Assembly (NCBI GenBank): GCA_905250075.1
Contig: CAJNOP010000026.1
Location: 914,419-978,418 of the forward strand
Length of the DNA stretch: 64,000 nt
Direction: 5' to 3'
Origin: Rotaria sp. Silwood1
Taxonomy: Eukaryota; Rotifera; Eurotatoria; Philodinida; Philodinidae
Part shown: positions 13,396 through 25,800 of the stretch, one piece after another
Numbering within the stretch: the stretch's first letter is position 1
How the letters are laid out: the number at the start of each line of letters is the position of its first letter
Translations under genes and position numbers: made by a program
Notes under the pieces: generated by a model
Seen by the model: only the letters and a program-made list of their open reading frames with translations
Told to the model about the DNA's origin: nothing
Databases searched by the model: none

Positions 13396-14356
13396 TTTGC
13401 TTATAATATCAAATTCAGATTAAAATAGAAAAATCTAAAACAATAAAAAAAATCCTTCTTGAGAAAAAAAAAACATGTAATATCAACTCACTCAAACTAT
13501 GAATTTAAAGAAATCTGAAATGAAATGAAAAATGCAAGACTTTATATAGAAGAGTGGAAATAGGTTAAATAGTACCTACAAAATATTCATCAATCAGAAT
13601 TTTTATTATGACGGTTATTTATTATTTTTCGAGATAGAATACAATGAAGTATTATCTTGTTATTGGTTAATTATTTACGAAAAAAGATTTCAATAGAGGT
13701 CGTTCAAATACAAGTGATAAAATATCTGATGAAATGACTCATGACAGCTAAAATTTTCAAAATCACTATGAGTTGCACAAATAGAAGATTTCAACTTGAA
13801 AAATATATACGTCATAAAAATTTCTCTGACAGCATGATATTAGTAGTATATTGCAGAGATCTGTGAGTAAAGCCTCGCGTTCTTGCGCATGCTGATGCAA
13901 TGTTGAGAGAAAACTGATGTGGAACGTGTGCTATGACATCCTATGGTTTGGAACGTTCTGAAAAAACAATGAAGAAATGAATTAGCTATGAGACGAGAGT
14001 GACCCGTGGATATATCAATTGTTTAATTCTCATATTCTTTATTGTTAATTTAGCTATTGTAGCTCTTCGATGTTATTTGGAAATTCATTTACAGTTTTTT
14101 TGTATTTGTTATAAAGAATTGGAAGATTTTTTTTTTTGTAAGTCAGAGTATACAAAAGAAATTTCCAATTAGAAATAGAATTGAAATTGTTAGCATAGTG
14201 ATCGATTACATTAAAATGAAATGTGTCACTAGAACGTGTTGCAGACTCTACTATAAAAATGTAGTACATTATAGATGCGGTGTCATATAACTGGTATGCA
14301 TTCGTTAATCGTTTTGTTCTGCATGCATAGCTACATTTAATTGACGTAGTCAAATA
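13396..14356. other. Upstream flank of SPT6, no other gene seen
   Basis: This is the 5' side of SPT6 and should contain its promoter. It is AT-rich with no clear core-promoter motif. The open frame at 14054-14368 on the minus strand is low-complexity at its C-terminal half and resembles nothing known to me. Confidence 0.4.
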
Positions 14357-14496
14357 TACCCAGGTCATTCAATCCGACCTGTAGATCCTACCGAAAACTG
14401 TCGGATTCGATATCGGATTACACCGTAATTCGTCTGATTCCCAACTAAATCCGATCGGAACTCAACCGTATTTCACAGGATTCCTAACTAACGGAT

Positions 14497-14818
14497 TACC
14501 CAGGTCAAGTTCGGTACGTCGGAACCGATCGGTTCCGTTGAATTCCGATGATTTCTTTAGTACAGGATTCCGGTCCAGATTTCGTCGGACCAGTTCCGAT
14601 CAGTTTCCATCGGCTCCGTCGATTTCCGACGAATTCCTGGTCGAAATTTTGCGGAACTTAACGGAATTTTTCCGGCGGAAACTGGACCGGAATCCTGTAG
14701 TCAAGAAATCGTCGGAAGTCAACGGAGCCGACCGAAAACCAACGAAATCTATAGGATCCGCTGCCGGAAAACACAGGAAACAAACGGTTCCGACGATCGG
14801 AACAGTGGACCTGGGTTA
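14497..14818. mobile_element. Foldback (hairpin) DNA element
   Basis: A 322-bp inverted-repeat element with ends TACCCAGGTC and GACCTGGGTTA. The two halves are imperfect reverse complements: the stretch around 14545-14590 (containing CAGGATTCCGGTCCAG) is mirrored around 14675-14720 (CTGGACCGGAATCCTG). The loop is near 14630-14645. It is non-coding; the open frame of 93 codons running through it is a by-product of the palindrome. Confidence 0.7.
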
Positions 14819-15400
14819 GAATTTCATCAAATTTTCCTCAAGATTTCTAAAGATTTCATCAAGGTTTATAAGGATTTCTCAAGGATTTCATCCGGATTTT
14901 AAAAGATTCCCTAAGGATTTTACCAAGATTTCTAAAGCTTTTTCAAGGATTTCATCGAGATTTCTGAAGATTTTCCAATGATTTCATCAAGATTTATAAA
15001 GATTTCTCCAGCATTTTATCAAGATATCTGAAGATTTCGCAATAATTTCATCAAGATTTCTAAAGATTTCGCAAGGATTTCATCAAGATTTCTAACTCTT
15101 TCTCAAGACTTTCATTGAAATTTCTGAAGATTTTGCAATAATTTCATCAAGATTTCTAAAGATTTCGCAAGGATTTCATCAAGATTTCTAANNNNNNNNN
15201 NCATCAAGATTTCTAAAGATTTCGCAAGGATTTCATCAAGATTTCTAACTATTTCTCAAGACTTTCATTGAGATTTCTGAAGATTTCGCAAGGATTTCAT
15301 CAAGATTTCTAAAGATTTTTTAAGGATTTCATCAAGGTTTCTAAAGATTTTCCAAGGATTGAATCGAAATTTTGTACAGATTTCATCAGGATACTATCAA
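14819..15400. repeat. 32-bp minisatellite, about 18 units
   Basis: A tandem array with a period of 32 bp. Each unit reads as three sub-units of 11, 10 and 11 bp: ATTTCATCAAG, ATTTCTAAAG and ATTTCGCAAGG, all variants of ATTTCnnnAAG. Units are most alike around 15040-15260 and decay toward both ends. The array abuts the end of the foldback at 14818. A run of ten N at 15192-15201 sits inside the most homogeneous part, so the true copy number is unknown. Confidence 0.85.
15192..15201. other. Assembly gap (10 N)
   Basis: Ten N inside the minisatellite, most likely a placeholder of arbitrary length where the repeat could not be assembled. Confidence 0.95.
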
Positions 15401-16487
15401 AATTTCTAAAGCTTGCACCAGGATGTCATCAAGAGTTAAACGACTTCTACTGTTTCAACTGGGATTATCCCTGAAATTCAACAACGTATATACTACGAAC
15501 CTTCTTAAAATCGCACAATACTTGTACTAAGATCGTTCCTAATATATAGAACTTAATTAAACAAAATTGCAGAATTCACTTGATATATGAAAGTAGAGAC
15601 TTCCTTATATAGATCGATATCTGCCAAACAAAACGGTGAATGAAATCTTGGCAAAATCGGATTTCCAGATTTTTGATTTTGCTTTTGAAAATTTGTAAAA
15701 TAGAAATATCTAATTAATTAATTGATTAGCTGATTGTTCTGTCAGAATATATTCTAACTTATGAATCCGATTACGTGGAAAAAATTACTGTATAAGGAAA
15801 ACGAATCATTTAACATCGGATGAACCTAGGGAGCATATTAGAAATTTAGCTGAAATATTGATGAAAACGCTTTTATAAGAGATATGTGTTTGTAAAACTG
15901 AACGGCAAGAGTTTATTGAACGATTATTCAAAGTATAGATTTCGTCGCTATTCGATTTTTTTTCAAGGAATATGAGAAAAACTTGAATGACAATGGAAAA
16001 GAAGAGAGCGATGATATTATTTCTTTTACAGAGCCCTAGCCATTTCGCTGAATCGCGTACATAGTTTACGGAGTATTTCCGATATGTGCCAGTAACTGAG
16101 TCCTGTCGGATCTATGCTATCCGACATGAAAAAATCCGATCAATGGAACTTCTGTATTCTTATATAATCCGATAAGTTTCGATACCAGTGATTGAGCGAA
16201 TTTATCATGGAATCCAGTGTCATGTGAAACCACAAATTCCGGCCATTTCTTGACATCAGATTCCCCTGAATCCCATCGGAAGCGAACAGATCCTGAGATC
16301 GGATCTGACCAGTTGCGAATATATGAATTTAGTCGGAACTCGATGAATCCAATCAGCGGATATCAAAGGAAAACAGTGGATAGCATCGGAATCCGACAAA
16401 ACGTAACCGACCGAATCTGATTAGCTGTACGTCAATGGATTTAAAACCTGTCCGACAGGATTCGACACAGCTATTTCGGCCTGGGTA

Positions 16488-17618
16488 CTAAAATGATACA
16501 TTTTCGGATATACTTTTTTTCGAAGCGATTTAATCAAGATCTATGTGTATAGTGAAGATCTTATCAATTTAGGTTCATTAAGTAGGTGTTAATAATTTCA
16601 ATTACACTAAAAAAAAGCTTCAATATCCATTGTTACATAAAAAAAGTATAAAATCACGAAAATGTCAATGATCAATGTAAATACACTCCTAACAAAAGAA
16701 AAAAGATCAAACTACTTCACGCATTTATAGAAGTTTTCAGTAGAGGAAAAACATCATGATTATAAATATTTATCACTACTTTCTATGACGACGATATTAA
16801 TTTTGAAACATATTCCAAGGATTATGCAATATCAATCATGCTTTGAAACGGCATCTTAACTGTTTCACTTATTCATGGGATAGTTCAATATTTTATGCGA
16901 TATGTCACAAACTAAGGCATCTGTGACACATTTTATATTAGTGTATTCGATATAGTTCAATAGAGTGAACTTACTAACAGCAAAGTAGTTAAATGTCGCT
17001 GATATTGGCTTCGGTAAGGAAAAGAGTACAGATATCCATCGTGACAGCAGCTCGAATTTTAAAAAAAGCTTCTTTCTTTTTGTTTCTTAAGAAATCTACA
17101 GTGCGTAAGATATACTTCATTTTCATATTTAGATTAACGAATATCTAGACACTGATCTACCATCATCGATAGTGTAAGAAAAATGCACTTTAATGTTGAT
17201 CAAGTAATTTTTCATCATCGAAATTTTCGTTATTAAAAAATCTTGCTCATAAACTGCTTCCAAGTCCTGCTACATCAATCAGAGACGGAAAAATATTTTA
17301 GTTACAGTAGCATCATACTAAATAAAAAAAGAGACAGCTTATCACTAGGTAAAGTGAATAATATGCTTGTCGTCAGAAGTGTACTATAACTCCTAACAAA
17401 TATAACACACAGGTTGATTCAACAGATCAGCAAATAGCTTTTTTTGTTCTAAAAATGATTTTTCATAAGTAACAGAAAATAATTGGAAATTGTTCACGTT
17501 TATCCAATAGACCGTAACATCTGATAGCTGAATAGAATATTCTATATTATCTCTTTCTAGTTCATCATATAACGTAGAGAAATATAAAGTTATTATTTTT
17601 TTTAAACTATATCTATCT
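16488..17618. other. Intergenic, nothing recognised
   Basis: AT-rich spacer between two repeat elements. No conserved coding segment, RNA gene or clear repeat was seen. The minus-strand open frame at 17393-17623 shows no family resemblance. Confidence 0.4.
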
Positions 17619-17626
17619 CTCATGAA

Positions 17627-18728
17627 TAGTGCCCGGTGTGACCAATTTTTTTGGTCACGGTCACGTCATGGTCACGATCACAGTTACGGTGAGGCCAGTC
17701 CGTGACCGTGACCGTGAGTCACGGCCTTCTTTCTGGGTCTTCAACATGAAAAAAAACTTTCCAGAAAGAGCTATTGCAAAGTTTCTGTTTACTATTAAAA
17801 GTGTGATGGTCAAGGGAGAGAGGGTAGCTTCGCGAAGATGCTTGTACTCCCCCTCAGGGGTTTCTGAAACCACTAATACTGGAAACTTCCCAATTTTTTC
17901 ATAAAAACGATGCCTGGGAAAGAGGGTGGCTTCGCGAAGGTCCTGCTATCGAGGTAACTCTCGACGACACTGTTATCACCTCATCGCCTTAATCACATTA
18001 TGATCTGTCTTTTTATATGGTGTGATCATCTTTTCATAATCTTTCTACCACGGACAAAATTATCTCAACACGTATTTTTGATAGATATTTTCATTAATGG
18101 TCAACCACGAAAAATACAAGTTTTTCAGAAATTTTTTTTTGATATATAGAACTTTGTAGAGCTCGTTTCGCTGATCATTTTGGTAAAAAAATATTCAAAT
18201 TTACTCAATAAATAGTGGCATTAGAGTCAAAATACTCAAAAGTTAGGACTGTTCGTGACCACTACTGAGTAGTCGGTGATATTTTTGAGTATTCTGAGTC
18301 AAGATTCGTTATTTATCGAGTAAATTTGAATAATTTTTTTACCAAAATGATCAGCAAAACGAGCTCTACAAAGTTCTATAGACGAAAAAGAATTTCTGAA
18401 AAACTTATATTTTTCGTCGTCGACCGTCAATGAAAATATCTATCAAAAATACGTGTTGCATTAATTTTGTTCGTGGTAGCTTTATTCTACGTATGGCGTG
18501 ATCATCGTTGTATGTACTATCGTTCAAGAGATGGTGTGATTCTACTAACGTATATATACAAGCTTCTTTTTTTTATTGTTGCTGTTGTTGAACCTATGCA
18601 TCTGTCTTTCTCTTCTTAATAAACTATATAACCAGTGCTAATAGGTCCCCCTACTACTCCTCAGCGCTTGGCAAAATTTCGAAAAAGTTCCCGTGACCAA
18701 GCTTCCGTCACGGTCACGACGTGCATTA
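17627..18728. mobile_element. hAT-like non-autonomous element with internal palindrome
   Basis: A 1.1-kb element with imperfect terminal inverted repeats (left TAGTGCCCGGTGTGACC, right in reverse complement TAATGCACGTCGTGACC, 13 of 17 matching). It is flanked by a perfect 8-bp duplication CTCATGAA at 17619-17626 and 18729-18736, as expected for hAT. The ends carry repeated GGTCACGGTCACG words. Inside, about 18046-18478 is a long palindrome (arms about 205 bp, centre near 18260) including the mirrored pairs AGAGCTCGTTTCGCTGATCA and TGATCAGCAAAACGAGCTCT. A direct repeat around GCTTCGCGAAG occurs at about 17827 and 17930. No transposase frame is visible. Confidence 0.75.
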
Positions 18729-18736
18729 CTCATGAA

Positions 18737-19815
18737 TAACTTATGAAAAGCGATATTCTTTTATTAGTTTTAGTTATTATGAAAAAAATTATAATTTAAT
18801 TGTCCTTTTAGTAGATTTATCATTGCCTTCGGTATTTATTTACATAAATATTCTACTTGACAATTAATATAAACTCAATAATACATATTTCTTCTTTTTT
18901 TTTTCTTTTACAAAGATAGAAATTTTCTGAAGTATGATAGCGATGAATTTCCACATGTGACACATTTCTAAAGCAAAATGCTATACCAAATATAACTCTA
19001 CTTTGCACAATAGCATTTGAAGTTAGCACTTTAATATGATTGATGATAAATTCGCTTCGATAAAAGCTTTGCAATTACGACTTCTAATTCAATAACATAG
19101 AAATGAATAATAAATAATTGTCTTAAAATAAGTATCGAAACAAAATCTTGCTTTTGTTATAAATTATAACTTTTTTTTTTGCAATTTTACGTTAAAAAAA
19201 AAAAGAAATCAGTTTAAAACTCTTAAATACATCAGATTTTAGAACGTTCGATGTTGATATAACATATCAGAAAAAGAAGAAAAAAAAAAGATCCCATTGT
19301 CTCAATATTTTTGTTATAATTCACTCCAACCTGTTTTAATAAAAATGTTTCTAGCTGAGCGATTTGGCCGGAACAAAAAAAAAATAATAATAATAAATAT
19401 AGAGAAAAGAAGAAATAAAGAAAAACCAACAAAATCTTTCAGCACAAACACTCAAGCGGTAACAAAAAAGAACAGAGCAACACACATATATAATAAACGT
19501 GCTTATTGCAAAAGAAAAAAAAAACAGAAAGAATTCAAGTTCTATGCATTTCCTTATAAGTGATCGGAATGTTTCGATAGTAAAAAAAAAAAAAAAAAGA
19601 AAAAAGAAAACTGATCATTAAGTTTTTTTTTTTTTTTTGTATTTTGTTCAAAAGTGAGATCATTTCTATTTACATATATGTAGGATGAAGTAATCACTGT
19701 AAACCACACATATTTAATTTTCAAAAGATACAAGAAAAAGAAAAGTATTGCCACAAAAAAAAAAAAAAAGAAAAATAAATTACAAAGATAGAAGAAAAAG
19801 AAAAAAAAATTAATT
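18737..19815. other. Intergenic / 3' flank of RALGAPA
   Basis: AT-rich with many poly-A and poly-T runs. It lies downstream of the RALGAPA stop and probably includes its 3' UTR. The short frames here are low-complexity (K- or F-rich) and not convincing. Confidence 0.4.
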
Positions 19816-22800
19816 TTATCGTCGTGTTATCGGTGTTGTTGTATTATTATTTGGTATTAGAAAAGGAAAATTTCGAGTGCTTTGACGCGGCGGTTTTTGA
19901 CTACTTGTATGAATATTTAATGATGGATTATTTATTACATAGGGAGGACCATCTCGCCGCTCAGTTTGCGTAATCGTTGATTTTGTTGCCTCGTCATTTT
20001 GGTTAACTAAAGCAAAATGAAAAGAAAATTTTTAAATAAAAAAAAAATAAAATAAAAAAATAAAAAAACGAACAACTGTGTTTTTAATTAATTTTATTCC
20101 CTTTTCCTTTCGATTGACTAGAACAATACGTTAGTGAAAATTAGAAGTCAATATTTTTATTTAGTTTGATTTTTTTTTTCTTTTTAGGAATATCATTCTT
20201 TTCTTTTCCCACCTTTAAATCCATCAAAGTATAACGACGAACTGAAATATTTGATTTTTATTCCTTAAATATTGCTTTTTTTTGTTTTATTTACCTAATG
20301 TTTTTGTAGCTAATGGTGTAAATGATTTAGCAAGAAATTCTTCATATGTTGTTTCTTTTTTATGTGTACGAATTATTGAATTTATTATACGATAACGTTC
20401 TTCGTAACTAAATAGTAAAATTAATTTAACAATTATAATATGAAATTTTATATTAGACACAATAAAAATCTTACAATTCACAATGATTATTAAGTGTTGT
20501 ACGACGTGCACGACTAGCATTTATAGCTGTTGCACGTACTAATTCTGGAAGTATAAGTTTATCAACAATTGCACCATCAAATAACGGACCAAAATTTGTT
20601 GTCTAAAACAGAATATATATATAATTAACAATAAAAAATAGTAATTTAATGATACAATTTAAAATTTTTCAGTATTTATACTTGTTTTAATATTTATTTA
20701 TATTAGTTAATAATGTTCTAATTGTATTTTATATTCAAAAACTTTTATTTAATAATAAAACGTAAGACGAATAAGTGCTTAGATTGTTTAAAAAAAAGTA
20801 TTTGCATAATATTTATGTATTCGAGCTCTGTACAAGAAATCTTTTGATTTTTTGTGAGAAATTTACAAATTGAGCCTAGACTTCGAAATCGATTGAGATA
20901 TTTTTTTTTAATGAATGGAAATGACTCAGCGTTTCATTTGAGAACTCAAACTGTTAATATAAGTATTTGAGAATAACGAAAAAAAAAAGCTCGATACATG
21001 TCTACATTAGAATATTTTGAGAACTTCAGTCAAATGGCTTGATTCTTTCTTGAAGATGTCAAATCCTCAGCAAAAACCATAATACTTCTTTAAGAAAAGC
21101 AAGTAATCTGTTGTCTTTTTGAGAATTTGATATCTGAAGCAGGAATCGTTCTTTTTAGCTGAAATTTTCAAGATATTCTAATAGTCTCAACAGTTGTTTT
21201 ATGACGTAGTTGTAGGCCTGAATTCGTGCGTTCGATTTTTTTAAAATAAATATCACATCAAAATTAAAAATACAGCAAAATTACTATAACTTCGGAAGGA
21301 GAGCTCATGGTAAGGAATCCTTCTAAGCTTTGTCTAGTCTCAATAGATGAATGTCTCACTTCAAACACCAACGGATCATCTAGAGTAATTTCCTCGTAAA
21401 CATAGAGATTTTTTTCTAAACGAAATGATATTTTGCAAAAAAAAAGCAAAAAATTCTTTCTTTAATAAACTTTTGTAGAAAAAAAGAAAGACATACAAAA
21501 ACTGTAATTCTTATCTTCTATTATCAACAAACAAACAAACAATTTTTAATCTCATTGAATATTTACTTGGCTAGTTTTATCAATTTTAATTCTATATAAA
21601 CCATTTGGTAATGGATGTATAACAATTAAAACATCACCAAAAGCACTAGCAATAATTGATCTATCATATTCATGATAATGTTCTGTCCAAATAATTTGTA
21701 CTTCATCATTTCCAATATGACGTGTTTTTTTTTTAAGTCGATCTTCATCTGTTGAACCATCAATCATTGTTGCAACATGAAACATTATTTCAACAAGTGC
21801 ATTTGCATAATATATTGAATATGTATTAACTAATGGATGTAAACCACCACGAAAACCAGTATGTTTTGATAATTCAACTTGCCAACCAAGATGTCTAAGA
21901 AATTCTTCATAATTTGGACTACCCTGTGTATTATTAAATATACTTGTTTTATCTTCTTGTCCATAACCAATATAAATAACCGCTAAAAACAAAAAAAAAC
22001 GAAACCATTAAGATTTATAAATAGATGGAACATGTTATTATTGGTCTTTGTTTTTTTGTTTTTGTTTGTCTTACCGATTTTATGTGTTTCACGACAATTA
22101 AGTGTATCTAAATTTTTTAATTCACGTAATAATTGATCACAATTTGTTTTTGATGTATTTAATAAATCAATATTTTGTCGATTTTCAAACATCATTAAAC
22201 CAAGTTGTGTTATATGTGATCGACATAATGCAAATCGATCATTACGTGATGGTTGAATGATATTATCAAGATTTTGTTCAATTTTACCAAATGAAGATGA
22301 ATCTATATAAAAATATAAAATTATAAAAACAAACATTTATTTTTTTTTTTACCATAATTTTTTTCTGCTGTTTCTTGTTCATTAATCATTTGTATTATAG
22401 CTGTTTCATCATGAGAAGATATGGATGTTGGTGTTGGTGAAACATCTGTTAATGTTCGATCACTGTAAAATGCTAATTCTGGACTATGAGATGTTATATA
22501 TTGAAGAAGCTATAAAAAATAGAAAAAAAAAAGATTTTATCAAAAAAGTTTCAAATCTGTTATAAGCTATATTCGTATGTAAAATTATATAAATTCATAT
22601 TAAACTATGCAGAAAGAATATTCTTACCTTTCGGCTATCTTGCAGTATAAAATGCTGTCTAATATAAGATTCAATAGCTCGATATATTTTCTATCGTTAG
22701 TGATTTGCCTAGAAGCATTTCATAGTTAATAGTACTAAGATTTGTACACAGTACATGTCGAACAACATCGGCATTCACTCATGGAGGCTCTATTAGGAAT

Positions 22801-25800
22801 GATTAACAAGAGAACAAAAGGAGTCATCAATGTGAACCTTAATTTTTGTCACAGGCTGCGACAAGCGAATGCTTTTTTTTTTGGAAATTGGATATCTCAG
22901 CAAAAGAATATTCTGTCAACTGGCGTGTATCAGTTTGAGTTATTCCCTCATAAGATGAAGAAACTTTTTTTGTTTTTGTACTACCTATCTTATTATCTAC
23001 AGAAATATAAAATCTTGACAATTCGATATGTATTTACGATATTATTAAAAAAAAACTTCAATGTTGATACAAATATTTTTTTCTCATAAATAATATTTAT
23101 AAAAAGTGTTATGATCAAAAAATTAAATTATTCTATATTACTTTATCTAAAATATCAGTATTTGGTGATTGATTTTGAAAAGTTGGTGGTTGAATAGAAT
23201 CAAATTTTTCCAATATTGTTATTCCTCGTGTTGTTTCTTCAACTTGATATGTTGATTTAGTTGGTAGAGATAATTCTATAAATAATTATCATTTATATTG
23301 TAACAAAACTTTTGACAAAAAACTACGCTTTCAAATGATCAATCACTTTCTTATTAATAACTATTCTATTATAAATAACCGATCATAACAAAAGTTCCTT
23401 AGGTCTTTATATACTAGTATTGAGAAAATGATTGATCGATTGAAAATGTTCATCAGTTAAATATTAAAAAAAAAAGAGAAAATTTCTAACCAATAGGATT
23501 ATTAAATGGACGTGTAATTGCTTTAGAATTTGAACTAATATTAAATGCATAATTATCCCAACAATATCTTCCACATAAATCTCTTATTATAGTTCGACAT
23601 AAAGTTGTTCGTGATATAAATTGTTGATTATCAGTTGTTAATTCATTTGTTTTATCATTTGGAATTTCAATAAATGATATTAAAAAATCATCATGTATAA
23701 CAAATAATTGAATATTTGATGAATATATAATTAATTCATCAATTTGATTTATATTTTGATTATCATCATTTTGTATTGTTTGAGATTTTAATGATGTTAA
23801 CCAATCATGTCCTTCATGTACATTTGTTGTTATAAGTGATGATTCATTTTCCGTTAATGGAAAATGTGAATGTTCATTAAGTAAAAATAATATAGCAAAT
23901 TTACAACATAATTTTATTGATTGACTTAATGTTAATTCATTATCTTGAACTTTTTGTTCATCATTTAATATATTTGTTGAATGATAAACATCAACTAATA
24001 TTGAAAATGTTCGTTGTATAATTGTTGTTGATATTCCTTGATTATTTTCATCACGTTGAATTTGTTGTTGTTGTTGTTGTAAATAATTTGTTGGAACATG
24101 TAATATCCAATCGAGTAATGCAAATATTAATGATTTTATTATACGTACATTATTACGCATTAATGCACCAATATCACGTGGTATATTTGAACGTAATGAT
24201 GATATAAGACCATCAATTATAACTGTATATAATTGACCATATTGATTATCACGATGTGATATAAATAATGGTGCATATGATGCAAGAAAACGAAGCATAT
24301 CAGCTGCAAATACAGTTGAATCAGCCGGCTAAGCAAAAAAAAAATAAGAATTGATTAAATAAATTAATTTAAAATATAGAATTTTGAGTGAAGTTTTATT
24401 TATAAATAGATTTTTTGGAAAACTATAAAAATAAAAAAAAACTATATTGAATGAAAAATTTTTTTATTGTATTATATCATAGTGCATGTGAAAACGAAAT
24501 TTTAATAGTCTATAGAATTTTAGCTATGTCAACTGAGATTTTACAAAGTGATTGTGATAATAGTGAATAATTATTAAAAGATTTTATATATAGATTATAA
24601 TAAGAATAAAATTGAAGATGAACTACAGTTATCTAAATGTTGACAATATACAGTCAAAGACAAAAGTTTAAACGAAAATGTATTTTTGATTTTTTCTATA
24701 ATAACAAGCATCTAATTGAAAGCCAAATAGTGATTCGCATAGCCAATGAAGAGCTCTATCAAATGCATCCTATACCAGAATTACATAGATGATTTAAGGT
24801 AGCAAGGTTTCTGGAGAACCCAAAACCGTATTTTTCAGGTCTCAGAAGATTTTGCAATAATTTGTTTCTAACAGTACCAACTTAAAGAACACAAAATTCT
24901 GAAGAAAATGAAGGATCGCCGCCTTTCCTATGACTTTCGTTTCAAAAGTTATAAGCATCACAAAAATCGAAAACATATGATTTTTAGCGGTTTCTTGATA
25001 AATTTCACTTTTTTTTCCAGTTTTTGTAATGCTTATAAATTGTGAAAGGAAAGTCGTAGGAAAGGCGACGATCCTTCATTTTCTTCAGAATTTTGTGTTC
25101 TTTAAGTTGGTACTGTTAGAAACAAATTATTGCAAAATCTTCTGAGACCTGAAAAATACGGTTTTGGGTTTTCTAGAAACCTTGCTACCTTAAATCATCT
25201 ATGTAATTCTGGTATATAATGCATTTGATAGAGCTCTTCATTGGCTATCGGAATCACTATTTGGATTTCAGTTAGATGCTTGTTATTATAGAAAAAATCA
25301 AAAATACATTTTCGTTTAAACTTTTGTCTTTGACTGTAAACATTCATATGAACTGACATTTCATGGTTTGATATATTAAAGCATGTGTATAGGAGAAAAA
25401 TAAAAAAGATGTGTGAAAGAGTGAATTTGTTTATAGAATTTTCGCTATCTGAAATATAGTTGTGTTGCTTCTATGAGATTGGTGATTGTATAAGAGCTGG
25501 TGCAATGAGCTGTGTTTATGTTTATATGATAGCACATTTTTATAATGCTATGTCATATGGACTGTTTATAGTTGTGTTTTATATTTCTCAAGTGAAAGAA
25601 TATTTAATCTGATAATTAGTCAGACAATAGATTTAAGTTCTTCGTGCAATTGATAGTTATAGCATGGTATCGATTCATGTTAAATTTTATGTTAAGATTT
25701 TAATACAAGCTTAACAATGCTTAACGAATTTTTATTTCAATGAACTATGTAGATTGAAAAAGGAATCAAAGCGAATTCTCAATTATTTTACATTCAATGT

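Larger units (their letters stand above)
14357..16487. repeat. Composite repeat element with TACCCAGG ends
   Basis: A 2.1-kb block starts TACCCAGGTC (14357) and ends GCCTGGGTA (16487), i.e. matching inverted ends of about 8-10 bp. The first and last few hundred bases are unusually rich in CCGA/TCGG words compared with the surrounding DNA, and share style but not obvious long identity. Inside lie a foldback with the same ends (14497-14818), a 32-bp minisatellite (from 14819) and an AT-rich middle (about 15400-16050). No transposase was recognised. It could be one non-autonomous DNA transposon carrying a nested relative, or two neighbouring members of one family. Confidence 0.5.

Noticed and set aside
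14538-14819. 93-codon open frame
   Set aside because: It runs along the arms of the foldback element; the apparent coding is a by-product of the palindrome.
14819-15400. Tandem array considered as a CRISPR array
   Set aside because: Units are contiguous with no unique spacers, degenerate, and in a eukaryotic context; it is a minisatellite.
22742-23089. 115-codon frame as a gene nested in a RALGAPA intron
   Set aside because: No family resemblance, and it crosses poly-T and poly-A runs; the flanking RALGAPA exons join in frame without it.
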